Source: Oscillatoriaceae cyanobacterium Prado104 (GTDB taxonomy: Bacteria; Cyanobacteriota; Cyanobacteriia; Cyanobacteriales; Microcoleaceae). From it: 64,000 bases of DNA. Where the stretch lies: the NCBI GenBank assembly GCA_025454405.1, contig JALOON010000010.1:62001-126000 (forward strand), read 5' to 3'. The translations under genes were made by a program, and so were the position numbers. The notes under the pieces were generated by a model. That model was not told where the DNA came from, searched no databases, and worked only from the letters and a program-made list of their open reading frames with translations. Below are positions 1 to 7,821 of this stretch, piece by piece (position 1 is the stretch's first letter; the number at the start of each line of letters is the position of its first letter).

Positions 1-1
1 T

Positions 2-1177
2 ACCCGCCGCGAGTTGGAATCTGCCTATCAAAAATTGGAGGTGGCAGAGGCGAAGTACCGCAGCATTTTTGAGAATGCGGGAGAAGGGATTTTTCAAAGC
101 ACTCCCGACGGCCGCTACATTACGGCAAATCCTGCTTTGGCAAGGATTTACGGCTTCAATTCTCCCGAGGAAGTGACGGCGAAATTTACCGATATCGATC
201 GCCAGTTGTATGTCGATCCTATCCGCAGGATCGAGTTTGTCAAGTCGATCGAACAAAGCGACAAAGTGTCGGATTTTGAGTTTCAAATTTACCGTTCTGA
301 CGGTACGATAGTCTGGATTTCTGAAAAGGCTAGGGCGGTGCGCGATTCTGAGGGTAAGGTACTTTATTATGAAGGTTTAATTGAGGATATCACTCAGCGG
401 AAGCAGGCGCAAGAATCCCTTAGGTTGTTTATTCACGCGCTGTCTCACGACTTGCGAAATCCGGTTGCGGGAATGTTAATGTTGCTGAAAAATTGGCAGC
501 AAAAAAGCGGGGAATCGATCGAGATTCCCCGTTCTGTTTTAGAGCGGATGATTCAGGGTAGCGAGCAACAGTTGCGGTTGATTAATTCGCTGCTGGAAGT
601 TCATGCTGGAGAATTGCGCGGTTTGGTTTTGTACTGCGATGCAGTAAATTTAAGGGCGATCGCTGAAGCGGCTGTCTCGGATTTGGAACCTTTAATTAAT
701 GACAGTCATGCGACTTTGAAAATTTTAATTCCTGAGGATTTGCCCGCAGTTAATGCGGATGCTACTCAATTGTGGCGCGTGTTTTCAAATTTGATTGCTA
801 ATGCTTTGAAACATAATCCGCCGGGACTGAATTTGACTGTTTCAGCTAAGGCAATGGAGGCTGCAGAATTAACTGCAACTGGCGATGTCACACAACAGGA
901 CGATCGGTTGCCAATTGCCAATTCTCCAACGAGTGCGATCTGTTGTACCCTTGAAGATGATGGGGTGGGAATACCCCCGGAACAGTGCGAGCATCTGTTT
1001 GACCTTTATGTTAGGGGGTATCAGTCCGGACACTCGATCGGTTTGGGTTTGGGGCTATATCTTTGCCGCCAAATTATTACTGCTCATGGTGGAGAAATTG
1101 GGGTGATTAGCAGTCCCGGTGCGGGGGCAATTTTTTGGTTTACTTTGCCTCGATCGCAAACAAGTTTAGATTTTTGA
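2..1177 (+). CDS. PAS-domain sensor histidine kinase, 5' end outside window
   Basis: The frame is open to the first base, so the N-terminus lies upstream. What is visible is a short coiled segment, one PAS domain with PAC tail (about residues 10-130 counting from the TTG at 14), a HisKA dimerisation helix with the phospho-acceptor in SHDLRNP (about residue 145), and a HATPase_c domain with N box NLIANALKHN, G1 box DDGVGIP and G2 box GLGLGLYLC. No membrane segment is present in the visible part, so this portion is cytoplasmic. The ATPase domain carries an extra loop just before the G1 box containing LPIANS, encoded by CCAATT-type heptamer-like DNA around 905-930. It would autophosphorylate and pass phosphate to an unidentified regulator. 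The input signal is unknown. Confidence 0.9.
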   Translation, partial: TRRELESAYQKLEVAEAKYRSIFENAGEGIFQSTPDGRYITANPALARIYGFNSPEEVTAKFTDIDRQLYVDPIRRIEFVKSIEQSDKVSDFEFQIYRSDGTIVWISEKARAVRDSEGKVLYYEGLIEDITQRKQAQESLRLFIHALSHDLRNPVAGMLMLLKNWQQKSGESIEIPRSVLERMIQGSEQQLRLINSLLEVHAGELRGLVLYCDAVNLRAIAEAAVSDLEPLINDSHATLKILIPEDLPAVNADATQLWRVFSNLIANALKHNPPGLNLTVSAKAMEAAELTATGDVTQQDDRLPIANSPTSAICCTLEDDGVGIPPEQCEHLFDLYVRGYQSGHSIGLGLGLYLCRQIITAHGGEIGVISSPGAGAIFWFTLPRSQTSLDF

Positions 1178-1365
1178 GTGGCGATCGGCGATTTGCTCAA
1201 TACTATTGAAATTAATTGAAAAGAGTGCTATAATACAAAATTACCCTAGATGATTGCTCAAAAGTTGAGTTTGCCTGCCTGCATAATTTCTTTACAAAAA
1301 GTGTAGAATGCAGCAAAATCTGTATGATAAAACTTCACTCAACTTCTACCCATAGATAGCCAACT
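1178..1365 (+). promoter_or_regulatory. Gap with sigma70-type promoter at 1206-1234
   Basis: TTGAAA at 1206-1211 and TATAAT at 1229-1234 are separated by exactly 17 bp, a near-consensus housekeeping promoter on the plus strand. It points at the short gene starting near 1366, leaving a leader of about 125 nt. The rest of the gap shows no gene. Confidence 0.6.
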
Positions 1366-2004
1366 GTGGTAAACTACGGTCACGCTCTCGGGGTCTGGTG
1401 TGCCAGTCATGCAGTTAGTCGAAAAGCATATTATCTCTCGGACTCACTGGCTGTATCCACAGCTAGACAATTTATGCTTTTTGTCCAAAAACCTTTTCAA
1501 TTATGCCAATTACCTCAAAAGAAACTGCGTTGTATGTTTGTACCGCAAATCTCGGAAAATAAGGCTAAAGGTCCTCCAGCTCATGACAACCAAAGATCCT
1601 TCGCCACTTTAATGCGGGCGATCGCTCTTTCGCAAGGTTACTTTTCTTTCATTTTAGTTAACTGCAACTCAATGGTTTTGCGGCAGCAAACGCTAGAACG
1701 CCTGCAAGCAACTTCAACTCTCAAACCGCGAGAACTTTGGCTGCCTCAACCTGCCACCACCTTCTACACCGCAATCTTGCCCGAACTAAACGGCGAACAA
1801 CCTCCAGCTTTAATAATTCTCGGTTTGGAGTCGGTGACTGAGGTCGATCGACTTTTGGCTTCTACCAACCTAGTATGCAGCGAATTCAGCAAAAGATTTT
1901 CCTTTCCTATAGTTTTTTGGGTAACTGATGAAATCCTGCGCAAAATGATTCGCACCGCGCCGGATTTGTACAACCGAATGCCTACAGCAATTAGATTTCT
2001 CTAA
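1366..2004 (+). CDS. Short protein resembling the N-terminal module of cyanobacterial ATPase/TPR proteins
   Basis: The C-terminal 140 residues (SFATLMRAIALSQGYFSFIL..., then ERLQ, PPALIILGLESV, PIVFWVTDEILRKM) match in pattern the N-terminal module of large cyanobacterial proteins that continue into an NTPase and TPR repeats. In that family, as I recall it, the motif FPIVLWV precedes hundreds more residues. Here a stop follows 22 residues after FWV. The gene is therefore either a stand-alone module or a truncated remnant. The first codon is uncertain: GTG at 1366 gives 212 residues, while ATG codons at 1471 or 1534 would give a form closer to the family. A good promoter lies upstream, which argues it is still expressed. 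Function unknown. Confidence 0.55.
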   Translation: MVNYGHALGVWCASHAVSRKAYYLSDSLAVSTARQFMLFVQKPFQLCQLPQKKLRCMFVPQISENKAKGPPAHDNQRSFATLMRAIALSQGYFSFILVNCNSMVLRQQTLERLQATSTLKPRELWLPQPATTFYTAILPELNGEQPPALIILGLESVTEVDRLLASTNLVCSEFSKRFSFPIVFWVTDEILRKMIRTAPDLYNRMPTAIRFL

Positions 2005-2198
2005 TCAAACATTGAAGCTCGGCAAAAATACGAACAAGTCGCATGAGTTCTCACTGTGTGAAGAAGTGAGACAGGAAAGCGGAATGTTTTAAGGTTTCGA
2101 TATTCTAAAAAATTCAATTACTTTTACCGAGATTCCTGAGATGTGATATAAGCTTTAACCTGAGTGTAACTGCGAACGCAGAAAGCTAGGAATATATC

Positions 2199-3362
2199 AT
2201 GGACAACAAATTAATGCTGATGATTCCGGGCCCGACGCCGGTGCCGGAAGCCGTACTGCTGGCGATGGCAAAACACCCGATGGGCCACCGCACCAAGGAA
2301 TTTGAGGCAATTTTTGCAGAGTGTACTCAGGATCTGAAATGGCTGCACCAAACTAGCCACGACGTACTGAGTCTGGCAGTTTCCGGTACTGGGGCGATGG
2401 AAGCTGGCATAATTAACTTCCTGAGTGCGGGCGATCGAGTTTTAGTTGGCGATAACGGCAAATTTGGCGAACGCTGGGCAGAAGTAGCGCTCGCTTACGG
2501 TTTAAACGCTGAAATTATTAAAGCCGAATGGGGTCAACCTTTAGATTCGGAACAGTTCCGCGAAAAACTAGAAGCAGATACAGACAAACAAATCAAAGCT
2601 GTCATCCTCGTTCATTCGGAAACTTCTACAGGCGTCCTTAACGATCTCGAAACGATTAACCGCCATGTCAAAGCCCACGGCGAAGCTTTAATTATGGTTG
2701 ATGCCGTTACCAGTTTGGGGGCTACCAGCATCCCGGTGGACGAGTGGGGAATCGATGTTGTGGCTTCGGGTTCTCAGAAAGCTTACATGATGCCTCCGGG
2801 TTTGGGTTTTGTAGCCGTGAGTCCGAAAGCTTGGGTAGCTTACAAGACTGCGAAATTGCCCCGCTACTATTTAGATTTGGGCAAATACAGCAAAAATGCT
2901 GCTAAAAATACGACTCCGTTTACTCCACCAGTCAATATGTTTTTCGGCCTGCAAGCATCGCTGCAGATGATGAAAGCAGAAGGTTTAGAAAATGTCTTTG
3001 CAAGGCACAAACGCTTGAAGGAAACCACCCGCACTGCCGTCAAAGCTTTGGGTTTGCCCTTGTTTGCTGCTGACAGTGCCGCCAGCCCTGCGATTACCGC
3101 AGTTATGCCACCGGCACAGTTAGATGCTCAAAAAGTGCGGACTTTGATGAAGAAAAGGTTTGATATCGCTCTTGCCGACGGGCAAGACCATTTGAAGGGC
3201 AAAATTTTCCGAATTGGTCATTTGGGATTTGTGTGCGATCGCGATATTTTAGCAGCAATTTCAGCCCTCGAAGTGGTGCTGCGAGAATTGGGTTATGAAG
3301 GCTTTACTCCTGGTGCCGGTATCGCTGCCGCCGCTAAATTTTTAGCTGAATCCCAATCGTAG
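2199..3362 (+). CDS. Class V pyridoxal-phosphate aminotransferase (alanine/serine-glyoxylate type)
   Basis: Full-length (387 residues) class V aminotransferase of the alanine-glyoxylate / serine-pyruvate group, a photorespiratory-type transamination of glyoxylate. Old cyanobacterial records call this family 'soluble hydrogenase 42 kDa subunit', which is a misnomer. Visible features are the N-terminal IPGPTPVP substrate-site motif, SGTGAMEAG for cofactor phosphate binding (62-70), Asp168 in MVDAVTS contacting the pyridine nitrogen, and the Schiff-base lysine Lys194 in SGSQKAYMMPPG. The gene stands alone, with 194 bp upstream and a convergent neighbour 63 bp downstream. The exact amino donor cannot be read from sequence. 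Confidence 0.93.
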   Translation: MDNKLMLMIPGPTPVPEAVLLAMAKHPMGHRTKEFEAIFAECTQDLKWLHQTSHDVLSLAVSGTGAMEAGIINFLSAGDRVLVGDNGKFGERWAEVALAYGLNAEIIKAEWGQPLDSEQFREKLEADTDKQIKAVILVHSETSTGVLNDLETINRHVKAHGEALIMVDAVTSLGATSIPVDEWGIDVVASGSQKAYMMPPGLGFVAVSPKAWVAYKTAKLPRYYLDLGKYSKNAAKNTTPFTPPVNMFFGLQASLQMMKAEGLENVFARHKRLKETTRTAVKALGLPLFAADSAASPAITAVMPPAQLDAQKVRTLMKKRFDIALADGQDHLKGKIFRIGHLGFVCDRDILAAISALEVVLRELGYEGFTPGAGIAAAAKFLAESQS

Positions 3363-3367
3363 TTATT

Positions 3368-3426
3368 AAAGGATTTTGGATTTTGGATTTTATCTAAGAG
3401 ATTTTATCTGAGATCTAAAATCCTTT
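3368..3426. terminator. Hairpin between convergent genes
   Basis: AAAGGATTTTGGAT (3368-3381) pairs with ATCTAAAATCCTTT (3413-3426) through 14 bp including one G-U wobble; the loop is rich in GATTTTA heptamers. It sits between the aminotransferase and the convergent DUF2949 gene and overlaps the latter's stop codon. Short T-runs follow on the plus strand, so it could end transcription from either side. Confidence 0.5.
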
Positions 3427-3641
3427 TAATATGCTTTTGCCAACCAATCAAATATTTTATCCAACTGTTCTAGCGTCACCAAACCGTATTGCCACAGAAC
3501 TACAGGCAGCGAATTCGGGTCTCGATCGCGCTGCGGCTGTTCGTTACCACCAACTCTTTCTGCTACGGCAATTGATGCGGGAGAAATCGCCAAATCTTCT
3601 TGTAAAAATCGAATTAATCTCGTGTAAGTAGCGGGTGCCAT
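3426..3641 (-). CDS. DUF2949 family small protein
   Basis: A 71-residue protein of the cyanobacterial DUF2949 type, recognised by LIRFLQEDLAISPASI near the N-terminus and LPVVLWQYGLVTLEQLDKIFDWL at the end (read as two motifs, LPVVLWQYGLV and LEQLDKIFDWL). The function of the family is unknown. I place the start at the ATG at 3641, not 3731, because GGAGGTG lies 6 nt upstream (3648-3654) and the protein then has the usual family length. The 30 extra codons of the longer frame have no family resemblance. Confidence 0.8.
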   Translation of the reverse strand: MAPATYTRLIRFLQEDLAISPASIAVAERVGGNEQPQRDRDPNSLPVVLWQYGLVTLEQLDKIFDWLAKAY

Positions 3642-3647
3642 TGATTT

Positions 3648-3654
3648 CACCTCC
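3648..3654 (-). promoter_or_regulatory. Ribosome-binding site deciding the DUF2949 start
   Basis: GGAGGTG on the minus strand, 6 nt before the ATG at 3641. It supports the short form of the DUF2949 protein. Confidence 0.7.
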
Positions 3655-3731
3655 GAGTGTAGGACACCATTGTCTGATGCAAACCTGATGTTTTCGAGCT
3701 GCACTAAGCCAGTTTCCGATCTGTCTTGCAA

Positions 3732-4320
3732 CCGTTGATATCTGCTTTAACAGTGTGGCGGTTGAAATTGCTGTCCGCTGTTGGGAGTGCGACTCTAAAG
3801 TTAACTTTTCTTAAAATGGGAAAAGTTTTGTGCTTTTGCTGTTGTTGGTCTTGCTGTTTGTGGTCTGAGCGACCGGCATCGCGCTCTAACCTAAACTAAA
3901 TACCTCTGCGTCCGGGCAGCTCGAATCTTAATCATAAATTCTGCTGCTTTAATCTACTAAATCAGGTTCAGACTCTAACTTCATCTGCCAAAATGCAGAA
4001 TCCGCAAATCTACTCCTCAAAAATTGGTCGGATATTTCGACCTCACCCGAACCTGATAGCTGAAGTTAACTTTGCTAGTTAATTTTGCTACAGAAAATTT
4101 TTTCAAGGAAATTTGCCAGAAAAATTTTGCAAACTGTTTTCTTCAGGTAATTTTAGTAGATCGAACTCTAGCAAAAGAAGTTCCAGAGAATTCATCTTAA
4201 TGCTGCGACGCTCCAATGCCGAGCCTGGTATCTTGTGAATTGGCTGCGGTTCGCTGACTCGTTTCAGGTGTCTGCGATCGGCAATTTACGGCTTTGGCAA
4301 ACGAACTCAAGCTCAGACTA
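3732..4320 (+). ncRNA. Possible small-RNA locus in a 1-kb gene-free stretch
   Basis: No coding frame in this interval looks real on either strand, but it is closed by an excellent intrinsic terminator on the plus strand (4321-4356). At 3961-4057 ATCAGGTTC and GAACCTGAT enclose two smaller hairpins (TCTGC/GCAGA at 3984-3999, GGTCG/CGACC at 4026-4042), a three-way-junction shape. The 5' end and the true size are not determinable; I recognise no known RNA family (not tmRNA, RNase P RNA or SRP RNA by their conserved cores). The interval is therefore a candidate only. Confidence 0.3.
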
Positions 4321-4356
4321 GCTAAGATCGACATCTTAGCAAATTTTTTGGCTTTT
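4321..4356 (+). terminator. Intrinsic terminator with no upstream gene
   Basis: GCTAAGAT (4321-4328), loop CGAC, ATCTTAGC (4333-4340), then AAATTTTTTGGCTTTT. An 8-bp perfect stem followed by a T-run reads as a terminator only on the plus strand. No plus-strand protein gene ends here, which suggests an untranslated transcript upstream. Confidence 0.65.
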
Positions 4357-4555
4357 GTGCGGGTTAGGATATTAATACGTTAGCAGATTGTATCAATTTT
4401 TGTGAAGTTTATAAAATTTCTCAGAAACAAGACTGAGCATCCACGCTGTATGTAGGGTGAGCACTGCGCACCTTACTACTATGAGTAGCGTGTCAAGCTC
4501 TAGGAATGCGCAATTCCTGAGAAAGCTCGGCGAAGCACGGCAGTAAAGTTTAAGT

Positions 4556-4700
4556 TTCCGGCTCTTAACTGGCTCCCAGGCTCTGCCTCGCGAGGCTGGA
4601 ACTGGAGGCAGAGCCTCCGGATCTGCATTACCAGGCAGAGCCTGGTAACGAGTAAAACGAGTAAAAATGCAGTGCGAGCGTCCCCGCTCGCTGCGGCCGT
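4556..4700. repeat. Interspersed repeat cluster (GGCAGAGCC and GTGCGAGCG families)
   Basis: Palindromic modules built on CCAGGCTCTGCCT / AGGCAGAGCCT occupy about 4570-4652. The block ATCTGCRTTACCAGGCAGAG followed by CCTGGTAACGAG recurs at 41975-42008. A second module, GTGCGAGCGTCCCCGCTCGC (about 4673-4692), recurs at 57851-57870 and in variant form around 26030-26090. The small minus-strand frame across this cluster is not a gene. Confidence 0.75.
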
Positions 4701-4728
4701 TGGTAAAATACGCAAGGATTATTGAAGA

Positions 4729-5247
4729 TTATTGTCGATCGAGAAATTCAACTTCAATGCGATCGCCCGTTTTGAGACCGAGTTCGGCAGCCCGCCCGCC
4801 GCGGAGTTCAATTACCGCATCGACTGCAGTATCGGGGCCGTAGGTAGGACAAGGATCTGCAGTGCAGGGAGGAGTTTCGGCTTGGATAGCTTGAACGATG
4901 CCATTCTTGAGAAAAATCATATCTAAAGAAATCTTGCAATTCTTCATCCAAAAACTTACCGGGCGCGGGGGCCGAAACTCGAACAGCATCCCCCTGTCAT
5001 CTGGTAAAGAAGTTCTGTACATTAAACCCATCGCTTGCTGTTCGGGTGTTTTAGCAACTTCAAGTTCGATTTTCTGGGAGGCTATCCGAGCTCTAGCGGA
5101 AACGGGCAACTTTTGAGGCGATGCAGTTGCCGTTGGAGATTGCGCGGCTAATACACTGTCGCCAGCATTCGCTACGGGCAATCCGGCCGAACATCCCAGC
5201 AACAACACGCCTAGCCCTACACTGAGTAAATTAGCGAAATAACTCAT
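4729..5247 (-). CDS. DUF192 lipoprotein
   Basis: 172 residues with a lipoprotein signal (hydrophobic segment ending LLLGC, lipobox cysteine near residue 19), then a low-complexity Ala/Pro/Ser linker and a DUF192 domain (about 50-170). Typical DUF192 signatures are MGLMYRTSLP, DRGMLFEF, FWMKNC, LDMIFL and the C-terminal DAVIELRGG/GLKTGD. The family is widespread but without an established biochemical role; the lipobox implies attachment to the cytoplasmic or outer membrane. Monocistronic in appearance, followed by repeats. Confidence 0.88.
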   Translation of the reverse strand: MSYFANLLSVGLGVLLLGCSAGLPVANAGDSVLAAQSPTATASPQKLPVSARARIASQKIELEVAKTPEQQAMGLMYRTSLPDDRGMLFEFRPPRPVSFWMKNCKISLDMIFLKNGIVQAIQAETPPCTADPCPTYGPDTAVDAVIELRGGRAAELGLKTGDRIEVEFLDRQ

Positions 5248-5568
5248 ATTGATGATTTTAGATTTTAGATTTTAGATTGAAGAATTGGGGATTGGGAATT
5301 GGTAAGGAGTTTTGAGTTTTGAATGTTGAGTTATGAGTTAAAGACAGTTCAAAATTCACAACTGGTAAATCAAAACTCAAAACCCCCTCTCAACTGCTAA
5401 CTCAAAACTCAAAACTCACGCACTCCCTCTCAACTCCCGAAAAACTTAAAACTGAAAACTCCCGAAACTTAAAACTCTCTTTCAACTCAAAACTCAAAAC
5501 TCAAAACTCAAAACTCAAAACTCCCGAGAAACTCAAAACTCACGCACTCCCGAGAAACTCAAAACTCT
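5248..5568. repeat. Heptanucleotide repeat arrays
   Basis: The gap is almost entirely heptamer-type repeats: GATTTTA units (5255-5280), GGGATTG/GGAATTG units (5284-5302), then long runs of AAAACTC and its complement GAGTTTT (5308-5568) interrupted by CCCGAGAA and CACGCACTCC. These match the short tandemly repeated repetitive (STRR) sequences known from filamentous cyanobacteria. No gene. Confidence 0.85.
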
Positions 5569-6264
5569 TTAAGCTTCTCGCATGACGTAGCCAACGCCGC
5601 GCACTGTCTGAATCAACCGCTTTTCGCCTTCATCTTCAACCTTGAGGCGCAAATAGCGGATGTAAACCTCAATCACGTTCGATTCTCCCAAAAAGTCGTA
5701 ACCCCAAACATTCTCTAGAATTTGTTCGCGAGTCAAAACTTCCCGAGGATGCTCCATCAAATACTTTAGCAGCTCAAATTCCTTCATCGTCAGGTCGATC
5801 GTCCGTCCGTTGCGTTCGGCCCGCCTGGTAGCCAAATCCAAAATTAAATCGCCAAACCTCAATTGTTCGCTGCTGTGGGTATCCGGCTGCAAATACAAGC
5901 GCACTAACTGCAAAAACTCGTCAGTGCGGTACGGTTTAAGAAAATAATCATCAGCGCCAGCTTCCAAACAAGCTACGCGATCGTCCACTGTATCGCGACC
6001 GATTAATAATAGTACAGGCACTCGATTGCCAGTAGTTCGGAGGTGAGAACACAGCGACAGTCCCGACTCTGGCCCCAAAACTCGGTCGATGACAATCAAA
6101 GCTGGCTGCAATTCGCGAGCTAAATGTTCGCCTGTGGCGACGTTAGCAGCCACCACGGGTTCGTAGCCGCAGGATTTCAAGTCCGTACTCAAGTACCCGG
6201 CGAGAACTTCGTCTGTTTCAACCAGCAGGACACAGGGATTGCGATCTAGGGTAAGTGCAGCCAT
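5569..6264 (-). CDS. nblR: OmpR-type response regulator, NblR-like
   Basis: Receiver domain (about 10-125) plus winged-helix DNA-binding domain (about 135-230) ending TVRGVGYVMRE. The sequence resembles NblR, the regulator needed for phycobilisome degradation and survival under nutrient stress in Synechococcus; this assignment is by remembered family resemblance (VLLVETDEVLAG, DDYFLKPYRTDEF, LTMKEFELLKYLMEHP). The acidic pocket normally written DD reads ET-D; the acceptor-position Asp60 (LIVIDR) is present. NblR is described as an atypical regulator that acts without phosphorylation. The frame is open to an ATG at 6366, 5 bp after the glycosyltransferase stop; I prefer ATG 6264 because the protein then starts just before the receiver. 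Confidence 0.75.
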   Translation of the reverse strand: MAALTLDRNPCVLLVETDEVLAGYLSTDLKSCGYEPVVAANVATGEHLARELQPALIVIDRVLGPESGLSLCSHLRTTGNRVPVLLLIGRDTVDDRVACLEAGADDYFLKPYRTDEFLQLVRLYLQPDTHSSEQLRFGDLILDLATRRAERNGRTIDLTMKEFELLKYLMEHPREVLTREQILENVWGYDFLGESNVIEVYIRYLRLKVEDEGEKRLIQTVRGVGYVMREA

Positions 6265-6371
6265 TAAATCGATCGGTGAGAGGTATAACTGTTTTAGCAC
6301 GAGCGGGAAAGCTTTTGACATTTGCTCTTTGATGCTTGATGCTACTTTTTTTGTTGTTGCCCGCACTTGCT

Positions 6372-7511
6372 CTACTTGCGATTGCTGCGCTCCAACTGCG
6401 CTCGATCGCTTACAATTCTTTTGACCCTTTCATATTTCGATTGCAAATCCGCTAAAGACTTTTGTAGCGGTATGGGTTTTTCGAGACCTAAATAATTTAA
6501 CATATCAGCGATCCGATACCGCCAATCATGTCGAGCGAGAGCATTAAGATAGTTCCGATCGCGAATAGATTGCAGGCGTTCTTTGTCATGGAGTAAATCC
6601 TCAATAAATGGAATGAGCTCGCCCGCATCTTCCGGCATTTCAATTGTTGCATCTTCCCAGTCCAGTAAATCCTTAGCTTCAGGGCATGCAGGCCTGCGCC
6701 CGACGATCGCGCAGCCTGCTGCCAAAGATTCAAACCAACGCTGACCCACAAACGAGTACACGATCCCCTCCCTGGGAGTTGTTAAAAGATCGTAAGCCAA
6801 AGCTATTTGGGAACTATTGAGTAATTTCCAAAACATTCTTCGATGTTCGTAGAAATTATTTATCTTCTCAATGCTGAGATGGTTGGTATGGTAATAAATT
6901 CGGGAAGAGGCCGAATCATTGTAAGTTTTTTCGAGGATTTGACTGTGCGGCAAAAACTGACGGCCGTAACCCATCACGTCAATACAGCGATTGGGATTGT
7001 TGCTGCCAAATTTGCTGGCATCAGCAGCTAGCGGCACCACGGATACAGGAACTTTTAAGGTTTCCTCTAACGCCCGCACGCCGCTGTAAACAGGCATGAA
7101 AAAACCATCCATAAGTTTTGCTGTTTTCCCAAACTGAGAGTTAGCTATCTTCAGCTTTTCAGTCTGGCTGTATTCTGGCACTGCTGCATCGAAAACATAA
7201 GCAACAACTAAATCGAATCTTTTTCGCCAATCTGGTGGCATGTAGTTTAATAACTGGCAATCCCAAACGGTTAAAGTGACTAAAATCAAAACCTGCGGGT
7301 TGGAGATTGAAGCAGGCTGGGGCAGATTTATTTTAGTTTCTGGAAAAAACCTGTGCCGCAATTTTTGAACCCTGGATAGATCTTTTTGGTATTCAGGTGT
7401 GATGAGAGTTCCCTGACAGCATTCGACCAAAACATCTTCAAATTCGACCAAGCAACACTGAGCGGGTGCTAAACAGTTTTTGCGCAGACTTACAATGTAA
7501 TATTCTACCAC
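6372..7511 (-). CDS. Glycosyltransferase, GT-B / family 1-4 like
   Basis: 379 residues. The C-terminal half has the layout of a glycosyltransferase nucleotide-sugar domain: VGQRWFESLAAGCAIVGRRP resembles the conserved E-x7-E region, and IPFIEDLLHDKERLQSIRDRN is the typical helix after it (19-20 residues each). The N-terminal half has no clear motif, and the end is a charged coiled segment. No signal peptide or membrane helix, so probably a cytoplasmic enzyme for surface polysaccharide or glycolipid; the substrate is unknown. The GTG start is supported by GGAGG at 7520-7524, 8 nt upstream. The stop is close to the NblR-like gene, so the two may be cotranscribed. Confidence 0.7.
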   Translation of the reverse strand: MVEYYIVSLRKNCLAPAQCCLVEFEDVLVECCQGTLITPEYQKDLSRVQKLRHRFFPETKINLPQPASISNPQVLILVTLTVWDCQLLNYMPPDWRKRFDLVVAYVFDAAVPEYSQTEKLKIANSQFGKTAKLMDGFFMPVYSGVRALEETLKVPVSVVPLAADASKFGSNNPNRCIDVMGYGRQFLPHSQILEKTYNDSASSRIYYHTNHLSIEKINNFYEHRRMFWKLLNSSQIALAYDLLTTPREGIVYSFVGQRWFESLAAGCAIVGRRPACPEAKDLLDWEDATIEMPEDAGELIPFIEDLLHDKERLQSIRDRNYLNALARHDWRYRIADMLNYLGLEKPIPLQKSLADLQSKYERVKRIVSDRAQLERSNRK

Positions 7512-7821
7512 GTTCGACGCCTCCTTATTTAGATTTGCATTCGATTGTCCCGAATTTTCTAATTCAATTGAAATCAGTAATTTACGAAAAATTCAGAACT
7601 TGATGTGACAATTGCAACTCAGTATTCCCTGAACCTTTTGCATTAACTTACGATGATAGCAGTTCGATTGCTACATTCCCATATTACCCGTTCTGCGGCA
7701 GCAACCCAATCTCTAGCAACCGTAATTTTTTCGTTTCATTTTCCCGTTCCATCTTAGCGATCGCGATCGGATCGGATATCGCTCTAAACTTAATAAATAT
7801 TTAAAATAAGGGATTCCTACC
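7512..7821. other. Divergent intergenic region, no gene seen
   Basis: Separates the glycosyltransferase (minus) from ribokinase (plus). Contains the glycosyltransferase ribosome-binding site at its left edge and should carry both promoters, but no convincing -35/-10 pair or gene is seen. Confidence 0.5.

Noticed and set aside
3900-4060. Yfr1 small RNA
   Set aside because: Only ACTCCTCA of the ACTCCTCACAC core is present and the flanking hairpins do not match the usual arrangement; kept only as an unnamed candidate.
4500-4715. 71-residue minus-strand frame
   Set aside because: Consists of GCAGAGCC-type repeat sequence; no start signals and no protein-like conservation expected.
5308-5568. 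Regular short repeats considered as a CRISPR array
   Set aside because: Units are 7 bp and contiguous with no unique spacers, and no cas gene is in the window.
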